The notes beneath the pieces are model-generated. The model worked only from the letters and a program-made list of their open reading frames with translations, was not told the origin of the DNA and did not search any database. Shown here in pieces: positions 13,866-27,000 of a DNA stretch of 64,000 nucleotides. This stretch comes from Oasisia sp. SBJ-2009. Taxonomy: Eukaryota > Annelida > Polychaeta > Sabellida > Siboglinidae. The number at the start of each line of letters is the position of its first letter. Positions within the stretch are counted from its first letter, which is position 1. The DNA lies in the NCBI GenBank assembly GCA_964017155.1, contig OZ024857.1:34555042-34619041 (forward strand), given 5' to 3'. Made by a program: the position numbers and the translations under genes.

Positions 13866-15019
13866 CTCAAACTCCCCACTCCACCCAACCTCCTCACTTC
13901 ACCCAACCTCCCCAATTCACCCAACCTCCCCACTCCACCCAACCTCCCCACTTCAACCCATCCTCCCCACTCCACTCAAACTCCGCCCTCCACCTAACCT
14001 CCCCACTCCACCCAACCTCCCCACTTCACCCAACCTCCGCACTCCACCCAACCTCCGCACTCCACCCAACTTCCTCACTCCACCCAACCTCCCCACTCCA
14101 CCCAACCTCCCCACTTCACCCAACCTCCCCAGAGCACCCAAACTCCCCACTCCACCCAACCTCCCCACACCACCCAACCTCCCGTCTCCACCCAACCTCC
14201 CCACTTCACCCAAACTCCCCACTCCACCCAACCTCCCCACTCCAACCAACCTCGCCTCTCCACCCAACCTCCCCACTTCCCCCAACCTCCCCACTACACC
14301 CAACCTCCGCCCTCCACCCAACCTCCCCACTGCACCCAACCTCCCCACTTCACCCAACCTCCGCACTCCACCCAACCTCCGCACTCCACCCAACTTCCGC
14401 ACTCCACCCAACCTACGCACTCCACACAACTTCCCCACTTCATACAACCTCCCCACTTCACCCAGTCTCCCCACTTCACCCAACCTCCCCACATCACCCA
14501 ACCTCCCCACTCCACCCACACTCCCCACTCCACCGAACCTCCCCACGCCATCCAACCTCCCAACTCCACCCAACCTCCCCACACCTCCCAAACTACGCAC
14601 TCCACCCAACCACACCACTCCACCCAACCTCCCCACTTCAACCCATCCTCCCCACTCCACTCAACCTCCGCCCTCCACCCAACCTCCACACTCCACCCAA
14701 CTTCCGCACTCCACCCAACCTCCGCACTCCACACAACTTCCTCACTCCACCCAACCTCCCCACTCCACCCAACCTCCCCACTTCACCGAACCTCCGCCCT
14801 CCACCCAACCTCCCCACTCCACCCAACTTCCCCATTTCACCCAACCTCCCCACTCTACCCAACCTCTTCACTCCACCCAACCTCCCCACTTCACCCAACA
14901 TCCCCAGAGCACGCAACCTCCCCACTCCACGCAACCTCCCAACTTCACCCAATCTCCCCACTTCACCCAACCTCCCCACTTCACCGAACCTCCGCCCTCC
15001 ACACAAAACCTCCCCACTC

Positions 15020-15459
15020 CACCCAACTTCCCCATTTCACCCAACCTCCCCACTCTACCCAACCTCCTCACTCCACCCAAACTCCCCACTTCACCCAACC
15101 TCCCCAGAGCACCCAAACTCCCCACTCCACCCAACCTCCCCACTCCACCCAACCTCCCCTCTCCACCCATCCTCCCCACTTCTCCCAACCTCCCCACTCC
15201 ACCCAACCTCCCCACCCCACCCAACCTCCCCACTTCACCCAACTTCCCCATTTCACCCAACCTCCCCACTCTACCCAACCTCCTCACTCCACCCAAACTC
15301 CCCACTTCACCCAACCTCCCCAGAGCACCCAAACTCCCCACTCCACCCAACCTCCCCACTCCACCCAACCTCCCCTCTCCACCCATCCTCCCCACTTCTC
15401 CCAACCTCCCCACTCCACCCAACCTCCCCACCCCACCCAACCTCCCCACTTCACCCAAC
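15020..15459. repeat. 216-bp tandem pair (12 monomers)
   Basis: CAACTTCCCCATTTCACC is followed by the same 12 monomers twice. The ATTT of the marker is at 15,034 and 15,250. Each copy contains CCAGAGCACCCAAACTCC, CACCCATCC and CACTTCTCCC monomers. The same pair is present at about 30,224-30,663 inside the 15,204-bp-offset copy. The offset is an exact multiple of 18, so all reading frames stay in register across it. Confidence 0.85.
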
Positions 15460-16951
15460 CTCCCTACTTCACCCAACATCCCCACTCCACCCAACTTCCG
15501 CACTCCACCCAACTTCCGCACTCCGTGCAACCTCCGCACTCCACCCAACCTCCGCACTCCACACAACTTCCCCGCTTCATACAACCTCCCCACTCAACCC
15601 AACCTCCCCACTTCACCCAACCTCCCCACTTCACCCAACCTCCCCACATCACCCAACCTCCCCACTCCACCCAACCTCCCCAAATCACCCAACCTCCCCA
15701 CTCCACTCAAACTCCCCACTCCACGCAACCTCCTCACTCCACCCAACCTCCCCACTTCACCCAACCTCCCCAGAGCACCCAACCTCCCCACTCTTCCCAA
15801 CCTCCCCACTCCACCCAACCTCCCCTCTCCACCCAACCTCCCCACTTCACCCAACCTCCCCACTCCACCCAACCTCCCCACTCCACCCACACTCCCCACT
15901 CCACCGAACCTCCCCACGCCATCCAACCTCCCAACTCCACCCAACCTCCCCACACCTCCCAACCTACGCACTCCACCCAACCACACCACTCCACCCAACC
16001 TCCCCACTTCAACCCATCCTGCCCACTCCACTCAACCTCCGCCCTCCACCTAACCTCCCCACACCACCCATCCTCCCCACTTCACCCAACCTCCGCACTC
16101 CACCCAACCTCCACACTCCACCCAACTTCCGCACTCCACCCAACCTCCGCACTCCACACAACTTCCTCACTCCACCCAACCTCCCCACTCCACCCAACCT
16201 CCCCACTTCACCGAACCTCCGCCCTCCACCCAACCTCCCCACTCCACCCAACTTCCCCATTTCACCCAACCTCCCCACTCTACCCAACCTCCTCACTCCA
16301 CCCAACCTCCCCACTTCACCCAACATCCCCAGAGCACCCAACCTCCCCACTCCACGCAACCTCCCAACTTCACCCAGTCTCCCCACTTCACCCAACCTCC
16401 CCACATCCCCCAACCTCCCCACTCCACCCAACCTCCCCAAATCACCCAACCTCCCCATTTCACTCAAACTCCCCACTCCACCCAACCTCCTCACTTCACC
16501 CAACCTCCCCACTTCACCCAACCTCCCCAGAGCACCCAAACTCCCCACTCCACCCAACCTCCCCACTCCACCCAACCTCGCCTCTCCACCCAACCTCCCC
16601 ACTTCCCCGAACCTCCCCACTCCACCCAACCTCCCCAATTCACCCAACCTCCCCACATCACCCAAACTCCCCACTCCACCCATCCTCCCCACCCCACCCA
16701 ACCTCCCCACTTCACCTAACCTCCCTACTTCACCCAACCTCCCCACTCCACCCAACTTCCGCACTCCACCCAACTTCCGCACTCCATGCAACCTCCGCAC
16801 TCCACCCAACCTCCGCACTCCACACAACTTCCCCACTTCATACAACCTCCCCACTCAACCCAACCTCCCCACTTCACCCAACCTCCCCACTTCACCCAAC
16901 CTCCCCACATCACCCAACCTCCCCACTTCACCCAACCTCCCAAAATCACCC

Positions 16952-19900
16952 AACCTCCCCACGCCATCCAACCTCCCAACTCCACCCAACCTCCCCACAC
17001 CTCCCAACCTACGCACTCCACCCAACCACACCACTCCACCCAACCTCCCCACTTCAACCCATCCTGCCCACTCCACTCAACCTCCGCCCTCCACCTAACC
17101 TCCCCACACCACCCATCCTCCCCACTTCACCCAACCTCCGCACTCCACCCAACCTCCACACTCCACCCAACTTCCGCACTCCACCCAACCTCCGCACTCC
17201 ACACAACTTCCTCACTCCACCCAACCTCCCCACTCCACCCAATCTCCCCACTTCACCGAACCTCCGCCCTCCACCCAACCTCCCCACTCCACCCAACTTC
17301 CCCATTTCACCCAACCTCCCCACTCTACCCAACCTCCTCACTCCACCCAACCTCCCCACTTCACCCAACCTCCCCAGAGCACCCAAACTCCCTACTCCAC
17401 CCAACCTCCCCACTCCACCCAACCTCCCCTCTCCACCCAACCTCCCCACTTCACCCAACCTCCCCACCCCACCCAACCTCCCCACTTCACCCAACCTCCC
17501 TACTTCACCCAACATCCCCACTCCACCCAACTTCCGCACTCCGTGCAACCTCCGCACTCCACCCAACCTCCGCACTCCACACAACTTCCCCACTTCATAC
17601 AACCTCCCCACTCAACCCAACCTCCCCATTTCACCCAACCTCCCCACTTCACCCAACCTCCCCACATCACCCAACCTCCCCACTCCACCCAACCTGCCCA
17701 AATCACCCAACCTCCCCAATCCCCTCAAACTCCCCACTCCACCCAACCTCATCACTCCACCCAACCTCCCCACTTAACCCTACCTCCCCAGAGCACCCAA
17801 CCTCCCCACTCCACCGAACCTCCCCACTCCACCCAACCTCCGAACACCACCCAACTTCAGCACTCCACCCAACCCCCCCACTCCACCGAACCTCACCACT
17901 CCATCCAACCTCCCAAATCCACCCAATCTCCCCACTCCTCCCAACCCACGCACTCCACCCAACCGCACCACTCCACCCAACCTCCCCACTTCAACCCAAC
18001 CTCCCCACTACACCCAACCTCCGCCCTCCACCCAACCTCCCCACTGCACCCAACCTCCCCACTTCACCCAACCTCCGCACTCCACCCAACCTCCGCACTC
18101 CACCCAACTTCCGCACTCCACCCAACCTACGCACTCCACACAACTTCCCCACTTCATACAACCTCCCCACTTCACCCAGGCTCCCCACTTCACCCAACCT
18201 CCCCACATCACCCAACCTCCCCACTCCACCCACACTCCCCACTCCACCGAACCTCCCCACGCCATCCAACCTCCCAACTCCACCCAACCTCCCCACACCT
18301 CCCAAACTACGCACTCCACCCAACCACACCACTCCACCCAACCTCCCCACTTCAACCCATCCTCCCCACTCCACTCAACCTCCGCCCTCCACCCAACCTC
18401 CACACTCCACCCAACTTCCGCACTCCACCCAACCTCCGCACTCCACACAACTTCCTCACTCCACCCAACCTCCCCACTCCACCCAACCTCCCCACTTCAC
18501 CGAACCTCCGCCCTCCACCCAACCTCCCCACTCCACCCAACTTCCCCATTTCACCCAACCTCCCCACTCTACCCAACCTCTTCACTCCACCCAACCTCCC
18601 CACTTCACCCAACATCCCCAGAGCACCCAACCTCCCCACTCCACGCAACCTCCCAACTTCACCCAATCTCCCCACTTCACCCAACCTCCCCACTTCACCG
18701 AACCTCCGCCCTCCACCCAACCTCCCCACTCCACCCAACTTCCCCATTTCACCCAACCTCCCCACTCTACCCAACCTCCTCACTCCACCCAAACTCCCCA
18801 CTTCACCCAACCTCCCCAGAGCACCCAAACTCCCCACTCCACCCAACCTCCCCACTCCACCCAACCTCCCCTCTCCACCCATCCTCCCCACTTCTCCCAA
18901 CCTCCCCACTCCACCCAACCTCCCCACCCCACCCAACCTCCCCACTTCACCCAACCTCCCTACTTCACCCAACATCCCCACTCCACCCAACTTCCGCACT
19001 CCACCCAACTTCCGCACTCCGTGCAACCTCCGCACTCCACCCAACCTCCGCACTCCACACAACTTCCCCGCTTCATACAACCTCCCCACTCAACCCAACC
19101 TCCCCACTTCACCCAACCTCCCCACTTCACCCAACCTCCCCACATCACCCAACCTCCCCACTCCACCCAACCTCCCCAAATCACCCAACCTCCCCACTCC
19201 ACTCAAACTCCCCACTCCACGCAACCTCCTCACTCCACCCAACCTCCCCACTTCACCCAACCTCCCCAGAGCACCCAACCTCCCCACTCTTCCCAACCTC
19301 CCCACTCCACCCAACCTCCCCTCTCCACCCAACCTCCCCACTTCACCCAACCTCCCCACTCCACCCAACCTCCCCACTCCACCCACACTCCCCACTCCAC
19401 CGAACCTCCCCACGCCATCCAACCTCCCAACTCCACCCAACCTCCCCACACCTCCCAACCTACGCACTCCACCCAACCACACCACTCCACCCAACCTCCC
19501 CACTTCAACCCATCCTGCCCACTCCACTCAACCTCCGCCCTCCACCTAACCTCCCCACACCACCCATCCTCCCCACTTCACCCAACCTCCGCACTCCACC
19601 CAACCTCCACACTCCACCCAACTTCCGCACTCCACCCAACCTCCGCACTCCACACAACTTCCTCACTCCACCCAACCTCCCCACTCCACCCAATCTCCCC
19701 ACTTCACCGAACCTCCGCCCTCCACCCAACCTCCCCACTCCACCCAACTTCCCCATTTCACCCAACCTCCCCACTCTACCCAACCTCCTCACTCCACCCA
19801 ACCTCCCCACTTCACCCAACCTCCCCAGAGCACCCAAACTCCCTACTCCACCCAACCTCCCCACTCCACCCAACCTCCCCTCTCCACCCAACCTCCCCAC

Positions 19901-21087
19901 TTCACCCAACCTCCCCACCCCACCCAACCTCCCCACTTCACCCAACCTCCCTACTTCACCCAACATCCCCACTCCACCCAACTTCCGCACTCCGTGCAAC
20001 CTCCGCACTCCACCCAACCTCCGCACTCCACACAACTTCCCCACTTCATACAACCTCCCCACTCAACCCAACCTCCCCATTTCACCCAACCTCCCCACTT
20101 CACCCAACCTCCCCACATCACCCAACCTCCCCACTCCACCCAACCTGCCCAAATCACCCAACCTCCCCAATCCCCTCAAACTCCCCACTCCACCCAACCT
20201 CATCACTCCACCCAACCTCCCCACTTAACCCTACCTCCCCAGAGCACCCAACCTCCCCACTCCACCGAACCTCCCCACTCCACCCAACCTCCGAACACCA
20301 CCCAACTTCAGCACTCCACCCAACCCCCCCACTCCACCGAACCTCACCACTCCATCCAACCTCCCAAATCCACCCAATCTCCCCACTCCTCCCAACCCAC
20401 GGACTCCACCCAACCGCACCACTCCACCCAACCTCCCCACTTCAACCCAACCTCCCCACTACACCCAACCTCCGCCCTCCACCCAACCTCCCCACTGCAC
20501 CCAACCTCCCCACTTCACCCAACCTCCGCACTCCACCCAACCTCCGCACTCCACCCAACTTCCGCACTCCACCCAACCTACGCACTCCACACAACTTCCC
20601 CACTTCATACAACCTCCCCACTTCACCCAGTCTCCCCACTTCACCCAACCTCCCCACATCACCCAACCTCCCCACTCCACCCACACTCCCCACTCCACCG
20701 AACCTCCCCACGCCATCCAACCTCCCAACTCCACCCAACCTCCCCACACCTCCCAAACTACGCACTCCACCCAACCACACCACTCCACCCAACCTCCCCA
20801 CTTCAACCCATCCTCCCCACTCCACTCAACCTCCGCCCTCCACCCAACCTCCACACTCCACCCAACTTCCGCACTCCACCCAACCTCCGCACTCCACACA
20901 ACTTCCTCACTCCACCCAACCTCCCCACTCCACCCAACCTCCCCACTTCACCGAACCTCCGCCCTCCACCCAACCTCCCCACTCCACCCAACTTCCCCAT
21001 TTCACCCAACCTCCCCACTCTACCCAACCTCTTCACTCCACCCAACCTCCCCACTTCACCCAACATCCCCAGAGCACCCAACCTCCC
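16952..21087. repeat. 2,451-bp higher-order unit, 1.7 tandem copies
   Basis: Copy 1 runs about 16,952-19,402 and the partial copy 2 runs about 19,403-21,087. Markers repeat at +2,451: TTAACCCTACC at 17,775 and 20,226, and the CATCCTGCCCACTCC monomer just upstream of 17,080 and 19,530. Homology ends near 21,087, where CCTCCCCACT becomes CCTCCCAACT. The same arrangement recurs at 32,156-36,291 because the whole segment was copied at +15,204. A circularly permuted form of the same unit makes the array at 38,261-43,321. Confidence 0.88.
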
Positions 21088-21313
21088 AACTCCACCCAAC
21101 CTCCCCACACCTCCCAAACTACGCACTCCACCCAACCACACCACTCCACCCAACCTCCCCACTTCAACCCATCCTCCCCACTCCACTCAACCTCCGCCCT
21201 CCACCCAACCTCCACACTCCACCCAACTTCCGCACTCCACCCAACCTCCGCACTCCACACAACTTCCTCACTCCACCCAACCTCCCCACTCCACCCAACC
21301 TCCCCACTTCACC

Positions 21314-24027
21314 GAACCTCCGCACTCCACCCAACCTCCACACTCCACCCAACTTCCGCACTCCACCCAACCTCCGCACTCCACACAACTTCCTCACTCC
21401 ACCCAACCTCCCCACTCCACCCAATCTCCCCACTTCACCGAACCTCCGCCCTCCACCAAACCTCCCCACTCCACCCAACTTCCCCATTTCACCCAACCTC
21501 CCCACTCTACCCAACCTCCTCACTCCACCCAACCTCCCCACTTCACCCAACCTCCCCAGAGCACCCAAACTCCCTACTCCACCCAACCTCCCCACTCCAC
21601 CCAACCTCCCCTCTCCACCCAACCTCCCCACTTCACCCAACCTCCCCACCCCACCCAACCTCCCCACTTCACCCAACCTCCCTACTTCACCCAACATCCC
21701 CACTCCACCCAACTTCCGCACTCCGTGCAACCTCCGCACTCCACCCAACCTCCGCACTCCACACAACTTCCCCACTTCATACAACCTCCCCACTCAACCC
21801 AACCTCCCCATTTCACCCAACCTCCCCACTTCACCCAACCTCCCCACATCACCCAACCTCCCCACTCCACCCAACCTGCCCAAATCACCCAACCTCCCCA
21901 ATCCCCTCAAACTCCCCACTCCACCCAACCTCATCACTCCACCCAACCTCCCCACTTAACCCTACCTCCCCAGAGCACCCAACCTCCCCACTCCACCGAA
22001 CCTCCCCACTCCACCCAACCTCCGAACACCACCCAACTTCAGCACTCCACCCAACCCCCCCACTCCACCGAACCTCACCACTCCATCCAACCTCCCAAAT
22101 CCACCCAATCTCCCCACTCCTCCCAACCCACGCACTCCACCCAACCGCACCACTCCACCCAACCTCCCCACTTCAACCCAACCTCCCCACTACACCCAAC
22201 CTCCGCCCTCCACCCAACCTCCCCACTGCACCCAACCTCCCCACTTCACCCAACCTCCGCACTCCACCCAACCTCCGCACTCCACCCAACTTCCGCACTC
22301 CACCCAACCTACGCACTCCACACAACTTCCCCACTTCATACAACCTCCCCACTTCACCCAGTCTCCCCACTTCACCCAACCTCCCCACATCACCCAACCT
22401 CCCCACTCCACCCAACCTCCCCACTTCAACCCATCCTGCCCACTCCACTCAACCTCCGCCCTCCACCTAACCTCCCCACACCACCCATCCTCCCCACTTC
22501 ACCCAACCTCCGCACTCCACCCAACCTCCACACTCCACCCAACTTCCGCACTCCACCCAACCTCCGCACTCCACACAACTTCCTCACTCCACCCAACCTC
22601 CCCACTCCACCCAATCTCCCCACTTCACCGAACCTCCGCCCTCCACCCAACCTCCCCACTCCACCCAACTTCCCCATTTCACCCAACCTCCCCACTCTAC
22701 CCAACCTCCTCACTCCACCCAACCTCCCCACTTCACCCAACCTCCCCAGAGCACCCAAACTCCCTACTCCACCCAACCTCCCCACTCCACCCAACCTCCC
22801 CTCTCCACCCAACCTCCCCACTTCACCCAACCTCCCCACCCCACCCAACCTCCCCACTTCACCCAACCTCCCTACTTCACCCAACATCCCCACTCCACCC
22901 AACTTCCGCACTCCGTGCAACCTCCGCACTCCACCCAACCTCCGCACTCCACACAACTTCCCCACTTCATACAACCTCCCCACTCAACCCAACCTCCCCA
23001 TTTCACCCAACCTCCCCACTTCACCCAACCTCCCCACATCACCCAACCTCCCCACTCCACCCAACCTGCCCAAATCACCCAACCTCCCCAATCCCCTCAA
23101 ACTCCCCACTCCACCCAACCTCATCACTCCACCCAACCTCCCCACTTAACCCTACCTCCCCAGAGCACCCAACCTCCCCACTCCACCGAACCTCCCCACT
23201 CCACCCAACCTCCGAACACCACCCAACTTCAGCACTCCACCCAACCCCCCCACTCCACCGAACCTCACCACTCCATCCAACCTCCCAAATCCACCCAATC
23301 TCCCCACTCCTCCCAACCCACGCACTCCACCCAACCGCACCACTCCACCCAACCTCCCCACTTCAACCCAACCTCCCCACTACACCCAACCTCCGCCCTC
23401 CACCCAACCTCCCCACTGCACCCAACCTCCCCACTTCACCCAACCTCCGCACTCCACCCAACCTCCGCACTCCACCCAACTTCCGCACTCCACCCAACCT
23501 ACGCACTCCACACAACTTCCCCACTTCATACAACCTCCCCACTTCACCCAGTCTCCCCACTTCACCCAACCTCCCCACATCACCCAACCTCCCCACTCCA
23601 CTCAAACTCCCCACTCCACCCAACCTCCTCACTTCACCCAACCTCCCCAATTCACCCAACCTCCCCACTCCACCCAACCTCCCCACTTCAACCCATCCTC
23701 CCCACTCCACTCAAACTCCGCCCTCCACCTAACCTCCCCACTCCACCCAACCTCCCCACTTCACCCAACCTCCGCACTCCACCCAACCTCCGCACTCCAC
23801 CCAACTTCCTCACTCCACCCAACCTCCCCACTCCACCCAACCTCCCCACTTCACCCAACCTCCCCAGAGCACCCAAACTCCCCACTCCACCCAACCTCCC
23901 CACACCACCCAACCTCCCGTCTCCACCCAACCTCCCCACTTCACCCAAACTCCCCACTCCACCCAACCTCCCCACTCCAACCAACCTCGCCTCTCCACCC
24001 AACCTCCCCACTTCCCCCAACCTCCGC
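21314..24027. repeat. 2.7-kb copy of 11,579-14,292 (offset 9,735 bp)
   Basis: This segment matches 11,579-14,292 at a constant offset of 9,735 bp and includes the complete 1,190-bp tandem pair (TTAACCCTACC at 21,957 and 23,147). The left break follows CTTCACC, where copy 1 has CACCCAACC and this copy has CACCGAACC. The right break follows CACTTCCCCCAACC. A visible difference is CTCCACCAAACC near 21,460 against CTCCACCCAACC in the source. The tandem pair must have formed before this copy was made, or been homogenised with it later. Confidence 0.85.
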
Positions 24028-27000
24028 ACTCCATGCAACCTCCGCACTCCACCCAACCTCCGCACTCCACACTACTTCCCCACTTCATACAACCTCCCCA
24101 CTCAACCCAACCTCCCCACTTCACCCAACCTCCCCACTTCACCCAACCTCCCCACATCACCCAACCTCCCCACTTCACCCAACCTCCCAAAATCACCCAA
24201 CCTCCCCACTCCACTCAAACTCCCCACTCCACGCAACCTCCTCACTCCACCCAACCTCCCCACTTCACCCAAACTCCCCAGAGCACCCAACCTCCCCACT
24301 TTTCCCAACCTCCCCACTCCACCCAACCTCCCCTCTCCACCCAACCTCCCCACTTCACCCAAACTCCCCACCCAACCTCCCCACACCTCCCAACCTACGC
24401 ACTCCACCCAACCACACCACTCCACCCAACCTCCCCACTTCAACCCATCCTCCCCACTCCACTCAACCTCCGCCCTCCACCTAACCTCCCCACACCACCC
24501 AACCTCCCCACTTCACCCAACCTCCGCACTCCACCCAACCTCCACACTGCACCCAACTTCCGCACTCCACCCAACCTCCGCACTCCACACAACTTCCTCA
24601 CTCCACCCAACCTCCCCACTCCACCCAACCTCCCCACTTCACCGAACCTCCGCCCTCCACCCAACCTCCCCACTCCACCCAACTTCCCCATTTCACCCAA
24701 CCTCCCCACTCTACCCAACCTCCTCACTCCACCCAACCTCCCCACTTCACCCAACATCCCCAGAGCACCCAACCTCCCCACTCCACGCAACCTCCCAACT
24801 TCACCCAGTCTCCCCACTTCACCCAACCTCCCCACATCCCCCAACCTCCCCACTCCACCCAACCTCCCCAAATCACCCAACCTCCCCATTTCACTCAAAC
24901 TCCCCACTCCACCCAACCTCCTCACTTCACCCAACCTCCCCACTTCACCCAACCTCCCCAGAGCACCCAAACTCCCCACTCCACCCAACCTCCCCACTCC
25001 ACCCAACCTCGCCTCTCCACCCAACCTCCCCACTTCCCCGAACCTCCCCACTCCACCCAACCTCCCCAATTCACCCAACCTCCCCACATCACCCAAACTC
25101 CCCACTCCACCCATCCTCCCCACCCCACCCAACCTCCCCACTTCACCTAACCTCCCTACTTCACCCAACCTCCCCACTCCACCCAACTTCCGCACTCCAC
25201 CCAACTTCCGCACTCCATGCAACCTCCGCACTCCACCCAACCTCCGCACTCCACACAACTTCCCCACTTCATACAACCTCCCCACTCAACCCAACCTCCC
25301 CACTTCACCCAACCTCCCCACTTCACCCAACCTCCCCACATCACCCAACCTCCCCACTTCACCCAACCTCCCAAAATCACCCAACCTCCCCACGCCATCC
25401 AACCTCCCAACTCCACCCAACCTCCCCACACCTCCCAACCTACGCACTCCACCCAACCACACCACTCCACCCAACCTCCCCACTTCAACCCATCCTGCCC
25501 ACTCCACTCAACCTCCGCCCTCCACCTAACCTCCCCACACCACCCATCCTCCCCACTTCACCCAACCTCCGCACTCCACCCAACCTCCACACTCCACCCA
25601 ACTTCCGCACTCCACCCAACCTCCGCACTCCACACAACTTCCTCACTCCACCCAACCTCCCCACTCCACCCAATCTCCCCACTTCACCGAACCTCCGCCC
25701 TCCACCCAACCTCCCCACTCCACCCAACTTCCCCATTTCACCCAACCTCCCCACTCTACCCAACCTCCTCACTCCACCCAACCTCCCCACTTCACCCAAC
25801 CTCCCCAGAGCACCCAAACTCCCTACTCCACCCAACCTCCCCACTCCACCCAACCTCCCCTCTCCACCCAACCTCCCCACTTCACCCAACCTCCCCACCC
25901 CACCCAACCTCCCCACTTCACCCAACCTCCCTACTTCACCCAACATCCCCACTCCGCCCAACTTCCGCACTCCGTGCAACCTCCGCACTCCACCCAACCT
26001 CCGCACTCCACACAACTTCCCTACTTCATACAACCTCCCCACTCAACCCAACCTCCCCATTTCACCCAACCTCCCCACTTCACCCAACCTCCCCACATCA
26101 CCCAACCTCCCCACTCCACCCAACCTGCCCAAATCACCCAACCTCCCCAATCCCCTCAAACTCCCCACTCCACCCAACCTCATCACTCCACCCAACCTCC
26201 CCACTTAACCCTACCTCCCCAGAGCACCCAACCTCCCCACTCCACCGAACCTCCCCACTCCACCCAACCTCCGAACACCACCCAACTTCAGCACTCCACC
26301 CAACCCCCCCACTCCACCGAACCTCACCACTCCATCCAACCTCCCAAATCCACCCAATCTCCCCACTCCTCCCAACCCACGCACTCCACCCAACCGCACC
26401 ACTCCACCCAACCTCCCCACTTCAACCCAACCTTCCCACTACACCCAACCTCCGCCCTCCACCCAACCTCCCCACTGCACCCAACCTCCCCACTTCACCC
26501 AACCTCCGCACTCCACCCAACCTCCGCACTCCACCCAACTTCCGCACTCCACCCAACCTACGCACTCCACACAACTTCCCCACTTCATACAACCTCCCCA
26601 CTTCACCCAGTCTCCCCACTTCACCCAACCTCCCCACATCACCCAACCTCCCCACTCCACTCAAACTCCCCACTCCACCCAACCTCCTCACTTCACCCAA
26701 CCTCCCCAATTCACCCAACCTCCCCACTCCACCCAACCTCCCCACTTCAACCCATCCTCCCCACTCCACTCAAACTCCGCCCTCCACCTAACCTCCCCAC
26801 TCCACCCAACCTCCCCACTTCACCCAACCTCCGCACTCCACCCAACCTCCGCACTCCACCCAACTTCCTCACTCCACCCAACCTCCCCACTCCACCCAAC
26901 CTCCCCACTTCACCCAACCTCCCCAGAGCACCCAAACTCCCCACTCCACCCAACCTCCCCACACCACCCAACCTCCCGTCTCCACCCAACCTCCCCACTT

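Larger units (their letters stand above)
14281..21087. repeat. 6.8-kb segmental duplication, copy 1 (offset 15,204 bp)
   Basis: Positions 14,281-21,087 match 29,485-36,291 at a constant offset of 15,204 bp. The left break lies at CCCCACTTCC/CCCAACC, where copy 2 reads CACTTCAACCC. The right break lies just after CCAGAGCACCCAACCTCCC. Inside are a 216-bp tandem pair (15,020-15,459) and most of a 2,451-bp tandem pair (from 16,952), and copy 2 contains both. The duplication therefore happened after those tandem pairs formed. A few substitutions separate the copies, such as CAATCTTCCC near 34,900 and CCATCCTTCC near 36,015 in copy 2. Confidence 0.9.
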
